From positions 248,001 through 312,000 of the forward strand of contig CAVOLQ010000007.1 in the NCBI GenBank assembly GCA_963696875.1: a stretch of 64,000 bases of DNA. The letters run 5' to 3'. The stretch comes from Albibacterium sp963696875 (GTDB lineage: Bacteria > Bacteroidota > Bacteroidia > Sphingobacteriales > Sphingobacteriaceae). Every line of letters begins with the position of its first letter. Positions within the stretch are counted from its first letter, which is position 1. Shown here in pieces: positions 26,620 through 36,124 of this stretch. The position numbers and the translations under genes were made by a program. The notes under the pieces were generated by a model. It ran no database searches. It worked only from the letters and a program-made list of their open reading frames with translations, and had not been told where the DNA came from.

Positions 26620-27597
26620 CTAGCCTTTATTAAAGATTGCTCGGACTTTGATTTCGTCCTCGGCAATCTGTTTTTTCATGTCTTCCAGATTTTCATAACG
26701 TATGTCATGACGAATAAAGTGGAGTATTTTTATGCGGAGAAGTTTATTGTATAAGTTTCCATTGAAATCGAAAAGGTTAACTTCAATGCTTCGGGTAGTT
26801 CCATTCACTGTCGGCCGAGTTCCAATGTAGCCCATGCCTTTATAAGAGAATACATCCTCTTCTACAATATACTCTGTTGAGTTTGCTAATTCCGGTTTGA
26901 CAATTGCTACTTCAACCGCATAGATACCATACGCTGGAATTAACTTATAAGTTTCTGGTATATCGATATTTGCAGTGGGAAAGCCAATGTCTCGGCCGAT
27001 TTGTTGGCCCATAACTACGGTGCCTGTTAGCTCGAAAGGATAGCCAAGATAACTATTGGCTGTTTCTATTTCTCCTTTTATTAGGGCTTCACGAATCTTT
27101 GTAGAAGACACCGCTACATCATTAATGTCCTGCTCTGGAATTTCTTTTACTCGATAATCAAATACTGTTGCGAAGTGTAGTAAGTCATGAATGGACCCTG
27201 ATCGATCTATTCCAAAACGGTGATCGTAACCGATGACAAGCTTTTTGGTGCCGATTTTATTAATTAATATATCCCGTATGTATTCTTCGGGAGTTTGTTG
27301 TGAGAATTCGCGTGTAAAAGGGGTGATTATTAAGTGATCGATCCCACTTTTCGCTAAGCGGCGGATTTTCTCATCGATAGTATTGATCAAACGTAGATTA
27401 TCATCGCCAGGCTGTAAAACCATGCGAGGGTGGGGAAAGAAGGTCAATAAAACAGTTTCTCCATTAATCTTTTTTGCACTTTCTTTTACGACATCTAAAA
27501 TCTTTTGATGGCCAATATGGACGCCATCGAAAGTGCCAATGGTTACCACCGCATTATCGATAGGAATAAACTCTTCTATATTTCTATAAATCTTCAT
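26620..27597 (-). CDS. ribF: Bifunctional riboflavin kinase/FAD synthetase
   Basis: 325 residues from the ATG at 27597 (MKIYRNIEEFIP). The FAD synthetase half carries GTFDGVHIGHQKIL (nucleotidyl-transfer HIGH), FTREFSQQTPEEYIRD, GYDHRFG and SSTKIREAL. The riboflavin kinase half carries GRDIGFPTANI and the C-terminal VNLFDFNGNLYNKLLRIKIL. It makes FMN and FAD. The start overlaps the truB end by 14 bp, and it is the last gene of the five-gene minus-strand operon. Confidence 0.97.
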   Translation of the reverse strand: MKIYRNIEEFIPIDNAVVTIGTFDGVHIGHQKILDVVKESAKKINGETVLLTFFPHPRMVLQPGDDNLRLINTIDEKIRRLAKSGIDHLIITPFTREFSQQTPEEYIRDILINKIGTKKLVIGYDHRFGIDRSGSIHDLLHFATVFDYRVKEIPEQDINDVAVSSTKIREALIKGEIETANSYLGYPFELTGTVVMGQQIGRDIGFPTANIDIPETYKLIPAYGIYAVEVAIVKPELANSTEYIVEEDVFSYKGMGYIGTRPTVNGTTRSIEVNLFDFNGNLYNKLLRIKILHFIRHDIRYENLEDMKKQIAEDEIKVRAIFNKG

Positions 27598-28312
27598 TTC
27601 TTTCTTTTCGTATCCCTCTGATATGTTCATCTAAATCTAAAACAGAGTAAGCATTGTCTATGTGATAATCTCCAATTCTAGTCCTTCTAAGTGAGCTTAA
27701 ATAGGCTCCATTGTCTAAGGCTTTCCCGAAATCGTTAGCCAATGAGCGAATATAGGTTCCTTTGCTACAAACAACTTTAAAGCTGATGACAGGCAAATTT
27801 ATAGCTATTATTTCAAAAGAACGAATGCTTACCGAACGTGGTTTAAGCTCAACAATTTCTCCTCTTCTTGCTTTTTTATAAAGCCGCTCACCGCCTACTC
27901 TTATTGCAGAATGTGCCGGAGGGAGCTGCTGGATATCTCCTACAAACTGTTTAGTAGCTTCGTAAATAGCTTCTTCATTTATTTTTGAAAAATCGAAATG
28001 CTGGTCAATCTCGGTTTCCATATCATATGAGGGTCTTGTTGCTCCGAGTGTTAGGGTCCCAGTATATTCTTTTTCCTGACCTTGAATCTGATCGATAGTT
28101 TTTGTCTTCTTACCAGTGCATAGAATCAATAAACCGGTTGCTAACGGGTCTAAGGTTCCTGCGTGACCTACTTTTACCTTTAATGGTTTGATCGAATTTC
28201 TTATTTTTCCTACCACATCAAAGCTTGTCCACTCATAGGGCTTATCAATTAATAACACCTCGCCGACTTCAAAATCGAAATCAGGGAAAATGGTTTCCTT
28301 TCCTCCCATCAT
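27584..28312 (-). CDS. truB: tRNA pseudouridine(55) synthase
   Basis: A 242-residue protein with LLIDKPYEWTSFDVVGKIR, then KVGHAGTLDPLATGLLILCTGK, where D in GTLDPLA is the catalytic aspartate. QGQEKEYTGTLTLGATRPSYDMET and SKGTYIRSLANDFG are also family motifs. It lacks a long PUA domain, as usual in Bacteroidota. It modifies U55 of tRNAs. It overlaps uppP by 4 bp (ATGA) and ribF by 14 bp. Confidence 0.97.
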   Translation of the reverse strand: MMGGKETIFPDFDFEVGEVLLIDKPYEWTSFDVVGKIRNSIKPLKVKVGHAGTLDPLATGLLILCTGKKTKTIDQIQGQEKEYTGTLTLGATRPSYDMETEIDQHFDFSKINEEAIYEATKQFVGDIQQLPPAHSAIRVGGERLYKKARRGEIVELKPRSVSIRSFEIIAINLPVISFKVVCSKGTYIRSLANDFGKALDNGAYLSSLRRTRIGDYHIDNAYSVLDLDEHIRGIRKERNEDL

Positions 28313-29103
28313 ACAACACTTAAATTATAGCCACTAAGTAGTAGGACGATAATGATCCCTCCGATAATTATCCGGTACCAACCAAACCATTTAAAGCCGT
28401 ATTTTGTTAGGAAACCAATAAAATATTTAATGGCAAGAATAGCTACGATAAAGCCAACCACATTTCCTACTATAAGCATATTGATCTCGTGGGATGATAA
28501 TTGACCTCCGTCTTTAAAGAAATCCAATAGCTTTTTAGCAGTGGCACCAAACATAGTAGGAACAGCCAAAAAAAATGAAAATTCAGCTGCAGCCTTACGA
28601 GTTAATTTTTGAGACATCCCACCTACAATACTGGCACCAGAACGAGATACTCCAGGAATCATCGCCAGGCATTGGTAGAATCCTATCTTTATGGCTGTAG
28701 AATAGGAAATATCGTCCGAATTATCAATATCAGCGTTTTTAAACCAATTGTCGACAAATAAAAGGACAATTCCACCGAGTACCAGCGAAATCGCGACAAT
28801 CATTGGGCTTTCCAACATCGTATCAATCTTGTCGTTGAACAATAAGCCAAATATGACAGCAGGCAAAAATGCTACTAGTAGCTTAAAATAGAAGTCCCAA
28901 GATTTAAAAAATCTTTTGAAATACAATACTACAACCGATAGAATGGTTCCTAATTGAATTGCAACAGTAAATAGCTTTATAAAAGCGGTGGATTCAATTC
29001 CTAAAATCGCAGTTACAATAATCATATGGCCTGTTGAAGAAACAGGCAAAAATTCAGTTAATCCTTCAACGATAGCAAGGATCAACGTTTCCAATAATGT
29101 CAT
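28309..29103 (-). CDS. uppP: Undecaprenyl-diphosphate phosphatase
   Basis: A 264-residue polytopic membrane protein. Active-site motifs are EGLTEFLPVSSTGHMI near the N-terminus and PGVSRSGASIVGGM in the middle. About seven to eight membrane segments. It recycles the lipid carrier for peptidoglycan and surface polysaccharides. ATGA overlaps with both neighbours show translational coupling. Confidence 0.97.
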   Translation of the reverse strand: MTLLETLILAIVEGLTEFLPVSSTGHMIIVTAILGIESTAFIKLFTVAIQLGTILSVVVLYFKRFFKSWDFYFKLLVAFLPAVIFGLLFNDKIDTMLESPMIVAISLVLGGIVLLFVDNWFKNADIDNSDDISYSTAIKIGFYQCLAMIPGVSRSGASIVGGMSQKLTRKAAAEFSFFLAVPTMFGATAKKLLDFFKDGGQLSSHEINMLIVGNVVGFIVAILAIKYFIGFLTKYGFKWFGWYRIIIGGIIIVLLLSGYNLSVV

Positions 29104-29348
29104 GGACGGGTTTTAGGTTTTTTTAAAATAGAAACGATTCCTAAGGCGAAACCAGCAACTACAACAATAGGCGATAAGGTAATTTTAGTAAAACTATAAA
29201 TGTCTGTGTCCCCTATCATGAGTACAAAGCCAATAAATATGACTACAATACTAGCTATCATGAGTTGATAGTTAACTTTTCCAAATATAAAAGAGGCCTT
29301 TGGATTAGTGGATGTTGACTGCGATGCAGGTTTAGAAAGTTTTGACAT
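29100..29348 (-). CDS. DUF3098 family membrane protein
   Basis: An 82-residue protein: a disordered N-terminus (SKLSKPASQSTSTNPKA) and two membrane helices (NYQLMIASIVVIFIGFVLMIG and ITLSPIVVVAGFALGIVSIL), with the FGKVNYQLM...GFVLMIG signature of DUF3098. It sits between ftsX and uppP, a conserved Bacteroidota order. Function unknown; its place suggests a role in envelope assembly. Its 3' end overlaps uppP by 4 bp. Confidence 0.9.
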   Translation of the reverse strand: MSKLSKPASQSTSTNPKASFIFGKVNYQLMIASIVVIFIGFVLMIGDTDIYSFTKITLSPIVVVAGFALGIVSILKKPKTRP

Positions 29349-29352
29349 AATG

Positions 29353-30231
29353 TTATCGATATAAATCGTTCATTCGTAAGCGTAAATATTTGGTAACTGC
29401 AAAGTATGTACTCAAGCCCGAAATCAAGATTCCAATTGCTATGACGCCAGCAAATATAATAGCGAATTCAAAGTAATTCTCTAGTAAAATCAATTCCGGA
29501 ATTTGCTGTTGGCCAAAATACAATACTATTATAAGTAAAACTATAGCAATTAAAGCTCCTAATAAGCCATGAAGAATGCCATAGCCTAAAAAAGGTCTCC
29601 TAATAAAACCTTTCGTTGCTCCTACCATTTGCATGCTTTTAATCAAGAATCGCTGTGAATAAATGGAAAGACGAATAGTGTTATTGATTAATGCTACAGC
29701 AATAATTAAGAGAATAGCGGTAAAAGTTAAAATAACTAAGCCTATAATACGGATGTTTTTATTAACCATATCTAGTAGCGACTCTTGATAGACCATTTCC
29801 TTAACCATTTTATTAGCAGAAACTTCCTTGATGAAGTTTTGAATACTGTCTTGGTTAGCATAGTCTGCTTTTAAATGCACATCGATAGACGGTGAAAGCG
29901 GGTTGTATCCTAGGAATTCTAAAAAATCTTCGCCCAAGTCCTGTTGTAGATTACGCGCAGCTTGATCCTTACTGATGTATTCGGTGTTCAGTACATGGGG
30001 GTTGTTATTCAAGGTATTCTGGAGTTTTAAAGCATCAGCCTCTTCTGTATTTTCACTGAGAATGACATTTAAAACTATATTTTCTTTGATATGGTTGGAC
30101 AGGTTTTTTGCATGAACTAATATTAGGCCCAAAAGGCCCGCCATCAATAAGACGAGAGCAATACTTATCACCGTAGAGATATATACCGACTTTGTCTTTT
30201 TTGAGGAGGTGCTTACTTCAAATTCTTCCAT
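29353..30231 (-). CDS. ftsX: Cell division ABC transporter permease FtsX
   Basis: A 292-residue protein with a cytoplasmic N-terminus, TM1 (VISIALVLLMAGLLGLILVHA), a periplasmic domain (about 50-165) and three C-terminal membrane segments. The typical LNNNPHVLNTEYISKDQAARNLQQDLGEDFLEFLGYNPLSPSIDVHL stretch of the extracellular domain is present. With FtsE it controls septal peptidoglycan hydrolases. First gene of the five-gene operon and divergent from leuS. Confidence 0.95.
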   Translation of the reverse strand: MEEFEVSTSSKKTKSVYISTVISIALVLLMAGLLGLILVHAKNLSNHIKENIVLNVILSENTEEADALKLQNTLNNNPHVLNTEYISKDQAARNLQQDLGEDFLEFLGYNPLSPSIDVHLKADYANQDSIQNFIKEVSANKMVKEMVYQESLLDMVNKNIRIIGLVILTFTAILLIIAVALINNTIRLSIYSQRFLIKSMQMVGATKGFIRRPFLGYGILHGLLGALIAIVLLIIVLYFGQQQIPELILLENYFEFAIIFAGVIAIGILISGLSTYFAVTKYLRLRMNDLYR

Positions 30232-30342
30232 ACTGATGGTTTAGTTTGCGAAATTAATTAAATGATGTGAGAAAAACACATATAATGCAAGATTTCATAC
30301 TTGTTGCTTTATCTGACATTATCTTTAAGCCATAAAAATTCC

Positions 30343-30350
30343 TATTTTTG
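30343..30350 (+). promoter_or_regulatory. -7 promoter element of leuS
   Basis: TATTTTTG matches TAnnTTTG and ends 25 bases before the leuS ATG. No clear -33 TTG at the standard distance. It lies in the divergent ftsX/leuS gap. Confidence 0.4.
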
Positions 30351-30375
30351 CTCTTCAAATTGAAAAAGTATAGAA

Positions 30376-33300
30376 ATGGATTACCAATTTAAGCAGATAG
30401 AAGGAAAATGGCAAAAGTTTTGGAAAGAGAACCAAACCTTTAAAGTAGATAATAGTTCTGAAAAGCCAAAATACTATGTGCTCGATATGTTTCCATATCC
30501 ATCAGGTGCAGGCTTGCATGTAGGTCATCCATTAGGGTATATTGCCTCAGATATTTATGCAAGATTTAAACGATCAAAAGGCTTTAATGTTTTGCATCCC
30601 ATGGGATTTGATTCTTTTGGACTCCCTGCCGAACAATATGCCATACAAACTGGACAACATCCAGCAACCACCACCGAAGAGAATATTGCGCGTTATAGAG
30701 AGCAGTTAGACAAGATCGGATTCTCTTTCGATTGGAGTAGAGAAGTGCGGACAAGCAATGCGGACTATTATAAATGGACCCAGTGGATTTTTATGCAATT
30801 ATTCAATTCATGGTACAATATTGATACGGATAAAGCGGAGTCTATTGATAAACTGATACAACATTTTGAAAATAAAGGAAGTGAAAGCATAAATGCTGTT
30901 TCGGACGAGGATGTTTCAATATTTACAGCCGAGGACTGGAGTTCATTTTCTGAGGAAGAACAACAAAAGGAACTCTTAAAGTACCGCATCGCTTATTTGA
31001 GAGAAAGTTCCGTAAACTGGTGTGCCGCATTAGGAACGGTTTTAGCAAACGATGAAGTTATTGGCGGACTGTCAGAGCGTGGTGGACATCCTGTTGAGCA
31101 AAAGAAAATGATGCAATGGAGTATGCGCATCACTGCCTATGCAGATCGCTTGTTGAAGGGTCTGGATACTGTAGATTGGCCAGAGCCTCTGGTAGAAATG
31201 CAAAGAAACTGGATCGGTAAAAGCGTAGGTGCTTCAGTTAAATTCCCCCTTGCCCCCAAAGGGGGTGTTGACGCGCCGAAAAAGCCAGGTTATATGACGG
31301 GCGGGAATAATTCACATCTTTTGCTGAAACATGCAAAGGAAATGAGAAACAAGCCAACTGCTGCTGAAAATGCTTTATGGTTACGCCTTAAATCAAAATC
31401 CATAGAAGGATTTAAGTTTAGGCAACAGCATTTAATAGATGACTTTATTGTAGATTTTGTGTGTTTATCTAAAGGGCTGGTAGTAGAATTGGATGGAGAA
31501 ATTCACGATACACAAAAGGAAGTTGATGAAGAAAGAACAAGGATTTTAAACCAACAAGGATTTGAGGTTTTACGTTTTACAAATGAAGAAGTAATAGGGG
31601 ATATAGAAAATGTTCTAAAGAAAATAACTGAGAAATTACTGAGCACAACCCCTTTGGGGGCCGGGGGGATTGAAGTATTTACTACACGCGTTGATACTAT
31701 TTATGGAGTAAGCTTTTTGGTGTTAGCCCCAGAACATGAATGGGTAAGTTCCTTTACAACAGAAGTACAAGAGATTGAAGTTGCAAACTATATAGAAAAA
31801 ACAAAGAAGAAATCAGAACTGGAGCGAATGGCCGATACGAAAACGGTATCAGGGGCTTTCACTGGAAGCTATGCCATTCATCCACTGAGCGGGGAAAATA
31901 TTCCAATCTGGGTTTCTGATTATGTCTTAGCAGGTTATGGAACGGGAGCCGTTATGGGCGTTCCTTCTGGTGACCAGAGAGATTATCTTTTTGCCAAGCA
32001 TTTTAACCTGCCGATACTCCCAATTCTCGATCAACAGAATATTGAAGAAGCAGCAGACTCTTCCAAAGCAGGAAAATACATAAACTCCCCACTTATAAAT
32101 GGGATGACTTATGAGGAAGCCATTCCAGTTCTTCATGCTAAACTTGAAGAGTTAAAAATGGGGAAGGCTAAAATCAATTATAGAATGCGCGATGCCATTT
32201 TTGGAAGACAGCGCTATTGGGGAGAACCTGTTCCCGTTTATTTTAAAAATGGACTGCCATACTTAATAAAGGAAAGTGAATTGCCTTTGCTTTTGCCTGA
32301 GGTAGATCAATATTTACCAACTGAGAGCGGCGAGCCTCCTTTGGCCCGTGCGAAAGATTGGAAATATCATGATCAATATTCTTATGAGTTGAGTACCATG
32401 CCAGGTTGGGCAGGATCGAGCTGGTATTGGTATCGCTATATGGATGCAAAGAATGTTACCTCTTTTGCATCTAAAGAAGCGATAGCCTATTGGAAATCAG
32501 TAGATTTATATATTGGTGGCTCGGAGCATGCAACCGGACATTTACTTTACAGTCGCTTTTGGAATAAGTTTTTAAAAGACCTTGGCTTCGTATACGAAGA
32601 AGAGCCATTTAAGAAATTGATCAACCAAGGCATGATCCAGGGCCGTTCTAATTTCGTTTACCGAGTATTAGATGAAGGTGGAAAAGGAACGAGTACCTTT
32701 GTTTCTTTTGGCTTAAAAGAAAAATATAAAACAACGGCTTTGCACGTTGATGTAAATATCGTTGTGAATGATATTTTAAACCTTGAGAAATTTAAAGCTT
32801 CTAGAGAGGAGTATAAAAATGCCGAATTTATTTTAGAGGACGGAAAATACTATTGTGGGCATGAAGTTGAAAAGATGTCCAAATCTAAGTTTAATGTAGT
32901 CAGCCCGGATGACATCATCGAAGTCTATGGTGCCGATACGTTGCGGATGTATGAAATGTTCTTAGGTCCATTAGAACAAAGCAAGCCGTGGAATACCAAT
33001 GGAATAGAAGGGGTGTTCAAGTTCCTTCGTAAGTTTTGGAAGCTTTTTCATGACAATGCCTTCAATTTCAATGTGTCAGATGAAAAGCCGAGTCCTGCAG
33101 AGTTGAAAGCTTTACACAAAATCATAAAAAAAGTAGAAGAAGATATTGATCGTTTTTCGTTTAACACATCGGTTTCTGGATTTATGATTGCTGTAAATGA
33201 ATTGAGTGATCTGAAATGCAATAAAAGAGCTATTCTTCATGATCTTTGCATCATCCTTTCTCCATATGCTCCTCATATAACAGAAGAGTTATGGGAAAAA

Positions 33301-33558
33301 TTAGGAAATGAACCCGGATCGCTTTCTTTCGCTCAATTCCCTAAATTCAATCCTGATTTTTTAATAGAAAATGAATTTACTTATCCGGTTTCCGTAAATG
33401 GTAAAATGCGGGTGAAAATAACTCTTCCTTTAAGTTTAGAAGTAGCAGAGATAGAAAATGAAGTGTTGGCTAATGCCGATGTTCAAAGGTATCTAGAAGG
33501 GAAAACCCCTAAAAAAGTGATTGTCGTAAAAGGACGAATTGTGAATTTAGTGCTGTAG
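30376..33558 (+). CDS. leuS: Leucyl-tRNA synthetase with an in-frame DUF559 nuclease-domain insertion
   Basis: A 1060-residue class I synthetase; the family's usual length is about 920. HIGH motif: PYPSGAGLHVGHPLGY; KMSKS motif: EKMSKSKFNVVSPDD; editing (CP1) domain with FTTRVDTIYG and GTGAVMGVPSGDQRD. Between VKF (residue 290) and IEVFTTRVD (from 432) about 141 extra residues occur that are not synthetase sequence: a short GC-rich-encoded linker, a DUF559 domain (about 308-420) and a second linker. Removing 291-431 leaves 919 residues with an ordinary beta-hairpin at the entry of the editing domain. The frame is kept throughout, so the enzyme is probably made with the extra domain in it. Monocistronic. 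Confidence 0.95.
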   Translation: MDYQFKQIEGKWQKFWKENQTFKVDNSSEKPKYYVLDMFPYPSGAGLHVGHPLGYIASDIYARFKRSKGFNVLHPMGFDSFGLPAEQYAIQTGQHPATTTEENIARYREQLDKIGFSFDWSREVRTSNADYYKWTQWIFMQLFNSWYNIDTDKAESIDKLIQHFENKGSESINAVSDEDVSIFTAEDWSSFSEEEQQKELLKYRIAYLRESSVNWCAALGTVLANDEVIGGLSERGGHPVEQKKMMQWSMRITAYADRLLKGLDTVDWPEPLVEMQRNWIGKSVGASVKFPLAPKGGVDAPKKPGYMTGGNNSHLLLKHAKEMRNKPTAAENALWLRLKSKSIEGFKFRQQHLIDDFIVDFVCLSKGLVVELDGEIHDTQKEVDEERTRILNQQGFEVLRFTNEEVIGDIENVLKKITEKLLSTTPLGAGGIEVFTTRVDTIYGVSFLVLAPEHEWVSSFTTEVQEIEVANYIEKTKKKSELERMADTKTVSGAFTGSYAIHPLSGENIPIWVSDYVLAGYGTGAVMGVPSGDQRDYLFAKHFNLPILPILDQQNIEEAADSSKAGKYINSPLINGMTYEEAIPVLHAKLEELKMGKAKINYRMRDAIFGRQRYWGEPVPVYFKNGLPYLIKESELPLLLPEVDQYLPTESGEPPLARAKDWKYHDQYSYELSTMPGWAGSSWYWYRYMDAKNVTSFASKEAIAYWKSVDLYIGGSEHATGHLLYSRFWNKFLKDLGFVYEEEPFKKLINQGMIQGRSNFVYRVLDEGGKGTSTFVSFGLKEKYKTTALHVDVNIVVNDILNLEKFKASREEYKNAEFILEDGKYYCGHEVEKMSKSKFNVVSPDDIIEVYGADTLRMYEMFLGPLEQSKPWNTNGIEGVFKFLRKFWKLFHDNAFNFNVSDEKPSPAELKALHKIIKKVEEDIDRFSFNTSVSGFMIAVNELSDLKCNKRAILHDLCIILSPYAPHITEELWEKLGNEPGSLSFAQFPKFNPDFLIENEFTYPVSVNGKMRVKITLPLSLEVAEIENEVLANADVQRYLEGKTPKKVIVVKGRIVNLVL
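31243..31671 (+). mobile_element. Inverted-repeat-bounded element carrying a DUF559 domain, inserted in frame in leuS
   Basis: The left end (31243-31268) and the reverse complement of the right end (31644-31671) are nearly the same GC-rich sequence: a C-run, GCCCCCAAAGGGG, then T/G. Each end also contains its own CCCC-AAA-GGGG hairpin. Inside is a DUF559 domain: KHAKEMRNKPTAAENALWLRLK, FKFRQQHLIDDFIVDF, VVELDGEIHD and GFEVLRFTNEEV. PD-(D/E)XK-type residues D360, E371 and D373 are kept (LeuS numbering). In Bacteroidota, DUF559 genes often occur as short dispersed cassettes; here one lies in an essential gene with length a multiple of three. Exact ends and any target duplication cannot be fixed without an empty site. 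Confidence 0.8.
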
Positions 33559-33651
33559 TTTTTTTATGTAACAGTCATTTTGCAAGGAAAGGAGTGGGGC
33601 TTTGTAACAAAGCGTCACTTCTTTCGACTAATTCCAAAAGACACATCATAC

Positions 33652-36108
33652 ATGAAAAAATACCATTTACTTACTTTATTATTTTTTTGCTCATTAAATG
33701 GCCAACTTTGGGCTCAAGCTCCAAAAGCTAAACTATCTGGGAAAGTAATCGATTCTCTAACAAAAGAAATTGTCGATTACTCTACTATATCCTTACATCC
33801 TATAGAAGATTCCAAAAAAGTTAATGGCACCATTGCGGACGGGAATGGAAACTTTACGCTTGACGATATCATCCCTGGAAAATACACTATATCGGTGAAT
33901 TTTATTGGCTATACAGAACAGCTTTTCAAGAGCTATGATATCAAGCCAGGGGAAAATAACTTAGGTATTATTGAATTAAGCCCAAGCACAACACAGTTAG
34001 ATGCCGTCCAGGTACAAGGAGAGGGCTTACTAATTGAAAATAAAGTAGATCGCTTGGTTTTTAATGCAGAAAAGGACGTTACATCTGCAGGTGGAAATGC
34101 CACTGACGTTTTACGAAAAGTACCCATGTTATCGGTAGACATGGATGGTAATGTATCTATGCGTGGAGACCAGAATGTCCGCATACTAATTAATGGCAAG
34201 CCTTCGGGAGCTATGGCTAATAGCGTTGGTGATGCCTTGAAAATGATTCCTGCGGATCAGATAAAAAACGTGGAAGTAATTACTAGCCCATCTGCAAAAT
34301 ACGATGCGGAAGGTACCTCCGGAATTATTAATATTATCACCAAAAAGAAGGATGTAGCCGGTGTAAATGGTTCCATATCAGGTGGGGTCGGCACACGACA
34401 AAATAATGGCAACGCCAATTTAAATATTCGGAAAGGCAAAGTCGGTATTGTAACCAATGTGGGCGGACATTGGATGTGGCCGCAAATTACCAGCACTGAT
34501 TTTGAACAAAATACTGTTTCAGGTGATCCAATGCTAAAGCAAACTGGTGAAAACCATACCACTCGTGGTGGACTAAGGGGATCCATTGGCCTAGATTACG
34601 ACTTAAACGATAAGAACTTGTTTACAAGTACTTTTTCTGGCAATGGCTTCGGAATGAACCTAGATGGAAGTGCTACTTCGCAGTATTTTTCCAATTTGGG
34701 TTCAAGCTCTTTGGTTTCTGACAGAGATCAAAAGATGGCTTTTAACGGTTTTGATTGGTCTGCCGACTACACAAGAAAATTTGATAAGCCTAATCAGGAA
34801 CTGACTTTCGCCGGACAGTTCTCGAGAAACAATAACAATACAGATTATACTACTTTATACTCAACTCAGGAGCGTAAAAACGAAATGGGAGACAACAGAA
34901 GCCATAATGATGAGATAACTTTTCAAGTCGATTATGTTCAACCCATTAAAAGTTCTACACTTGAGCTTGGAGCAAAGGCGATTCTTCGGGATATTACAAG
35001 TACCTCTCTCCTGAAAGAAATGAACAACGGATCTTATGAAATCAATCCGGATCGGTCTTATGATTACAATTACAGCCAAAATGTGGGTGCAGGTTACCTA
35101 ACCTATGGTTTTAATTTTGTTGAGAAATACCAAGTTAAAGCTGGAGCGCGATTAGAGTATACTGAATTGGATGGTGAATCTGTAGGGGAATTTGCAGCGT
35201 TCAAAAATCATTATACCAATTTACTTCCTAGTGCCGTAATTTCAAGAAAGCTTAGTAAAATGTCCAATTTGAAATTAAGCTATAATCAAAGGATTCAAAG
35301 GCCAAGTTTGTTCTACTTAAATCCTTTTAGAAATACAGCCGACCCGCTTGTGCAACAACAAGGTAATCCTGAGCTTAAACCAGAACTATCCCATAATGTT
35401 GAATTAGGATACTCTACTTTTATAAAAGGAACGGTAATCAATGCTTCTGTTTTCTATCGCAAAACCAATGATGTGATTGAAAGCTTAAGCACATTGATCG
35501 ATAATCCGGACAATCCAGAACGTCCTATCGCTTTAACTACTTTCGATAATATTGGAACAAATGAATCTTACGGTACAAACTTGTTTGGCTCATTTTCCCC
35601 AATTAGAAATGTGACTTTAAGAAGTAATTTGAGCGTGTACACTTATGAGGTGAAAGCAAATCAATTTAATTCGGATTTAAGCAATCAGACAGATGAAATG
35701 CATTTTATGTACCGCGCTTTTGTTAGTGGTAGCTTAAACTTAAAAAGCGGATTTATTGCTGAAACATTTTTGATCCTAAACTCACCAAGAAGAACTTTTC
35801 AAGGAACCTCTCCTTCGTTTAATATGTGGAGCATAGGGATGAAAAAAGAGATCCTGAATAAAAAAGCGAGTATTGGATTGAATATCGTGGATCCTTTCAA
35901 TGAAAACAAGGTCTTTAAATCAGAGATATTCACTCCCCAATACAATCAAAGCAGTAGTTTTGCTGTTCCCTTCCGCTCTTTCGGCCTTACCTTTAGCTGG
36001 AATTTCGGGAAAATGGATTATAATAAACAACCACGTCAAAAACGTGGAATCACGAATGATGACCAAAAACAAGGTGAGTCGAGTCAAGGTGGAGCTGGTG
36101 GGCAATAA
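33652..36108 (+). CDS. TonB-dependent-receptor-like outer-membrane beta-barrel protein
   Basis: 818 residues from the ATG at 33652 (MKKYHLLTLLFFCSLNGQLWAQ, signal peptide ending in WAQA); the longer frame to 33580 has no family sense. Residues about 30-115 are a carboxypeptidase-regulatory-like beta-sandwich (GKVIDSLTKEIVDYSTISL...). A plug-like domain (about 135-235) carries TDVLRKVPMLSVDMDGNVSMRGDQNVRILINGKPSG and IEVITSPSAKYDAEGTSGIINIITKK. The rest is a 22-strand-type outer-membrane barrel with QRPSLFYLNPFRNTADPL. This is the outer membrane beta-barrel family (OMP_b-brl_3). The ligand is unknown and no SusD partner is adjacent. Confidence 0.92.
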   Translation: MKKYHLLTLLFFCSLNGQLWAQAPKAKLSGKVIDSLTKEIVDYSTISLHPIEDSKKVNGTIADGNGNFTLDDIIPGKYTISVNFIGYTEQLFKSYDIKPGENNLGIIELSPSTTQLDAVQVQGEGLLIENKVDRLVFNAEKDVTSAGGNATDVLRKVPMLSVDMDGNVSMRGDQNVRILINGKPSGAMANSVGDALKMIPADQIKNVEVITSPSAKYDAEGTSGIINIITKKKDVAGVNGSISGGVGTRQNNGNANLNIRKGKVGIVTNVGGHWMWPQITSTDFEQNTVSGDPMLKQTGENHTTRGGLRGSIGLDYDLNDKNLFTSTFSGNGFGMNLDGSATSQYFSNLGSSSLVSDRDQKMAFNGFDWSADYTRKFDKPNQELTFAGQFSRNNNNTDYTTLYSTQERKNEMGDNRSHNDEITFQVDYVQPIKSSTLELGAKAILRDITSTSLLKEMNNGSYEINPDRSYDYNYSQNVGAGYLTYGFNFVEKYQVKAGARLEYTELDGESVGEFAAFKNHYTNLLPSAVISRKLSKMSNLKLSYNQRIQRPSLFYLNPFRNTADPLVQQQGNPELKPELSHNVELGYSTFIKGTVINASVFYRKTNDVIESLSTLIDNPDNPERPIALTTFDNIGTNESYGTNLFGSFSPIRNVTLRSNLSVYTYEVKANQFNSDLSNQTDEMHFMYRAFVSGSLNLKSGFIAETFLILNSPRRTFQGTSPSFNMWSIGMKKEILNKKASIGLNIVDPFNENKVFKSEIFTPQYNQSSSFAVPFRSFGLTFSWNFGKMDYNKQPRQKRGITNDDQKQGESSQGGAGGQ

Positions 36109-36124
36109 TTAGCCATGGGGTATC

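Noticed and set aside
31243..31671. Intein in leuS
   Set aside because: No intein splicing blocks (N-terminal Cys/Ser, TxxH, C-terminal HN followed by Cys/Ser/Thr) are present at the borders; the insert ends in Gly-rich linkers.
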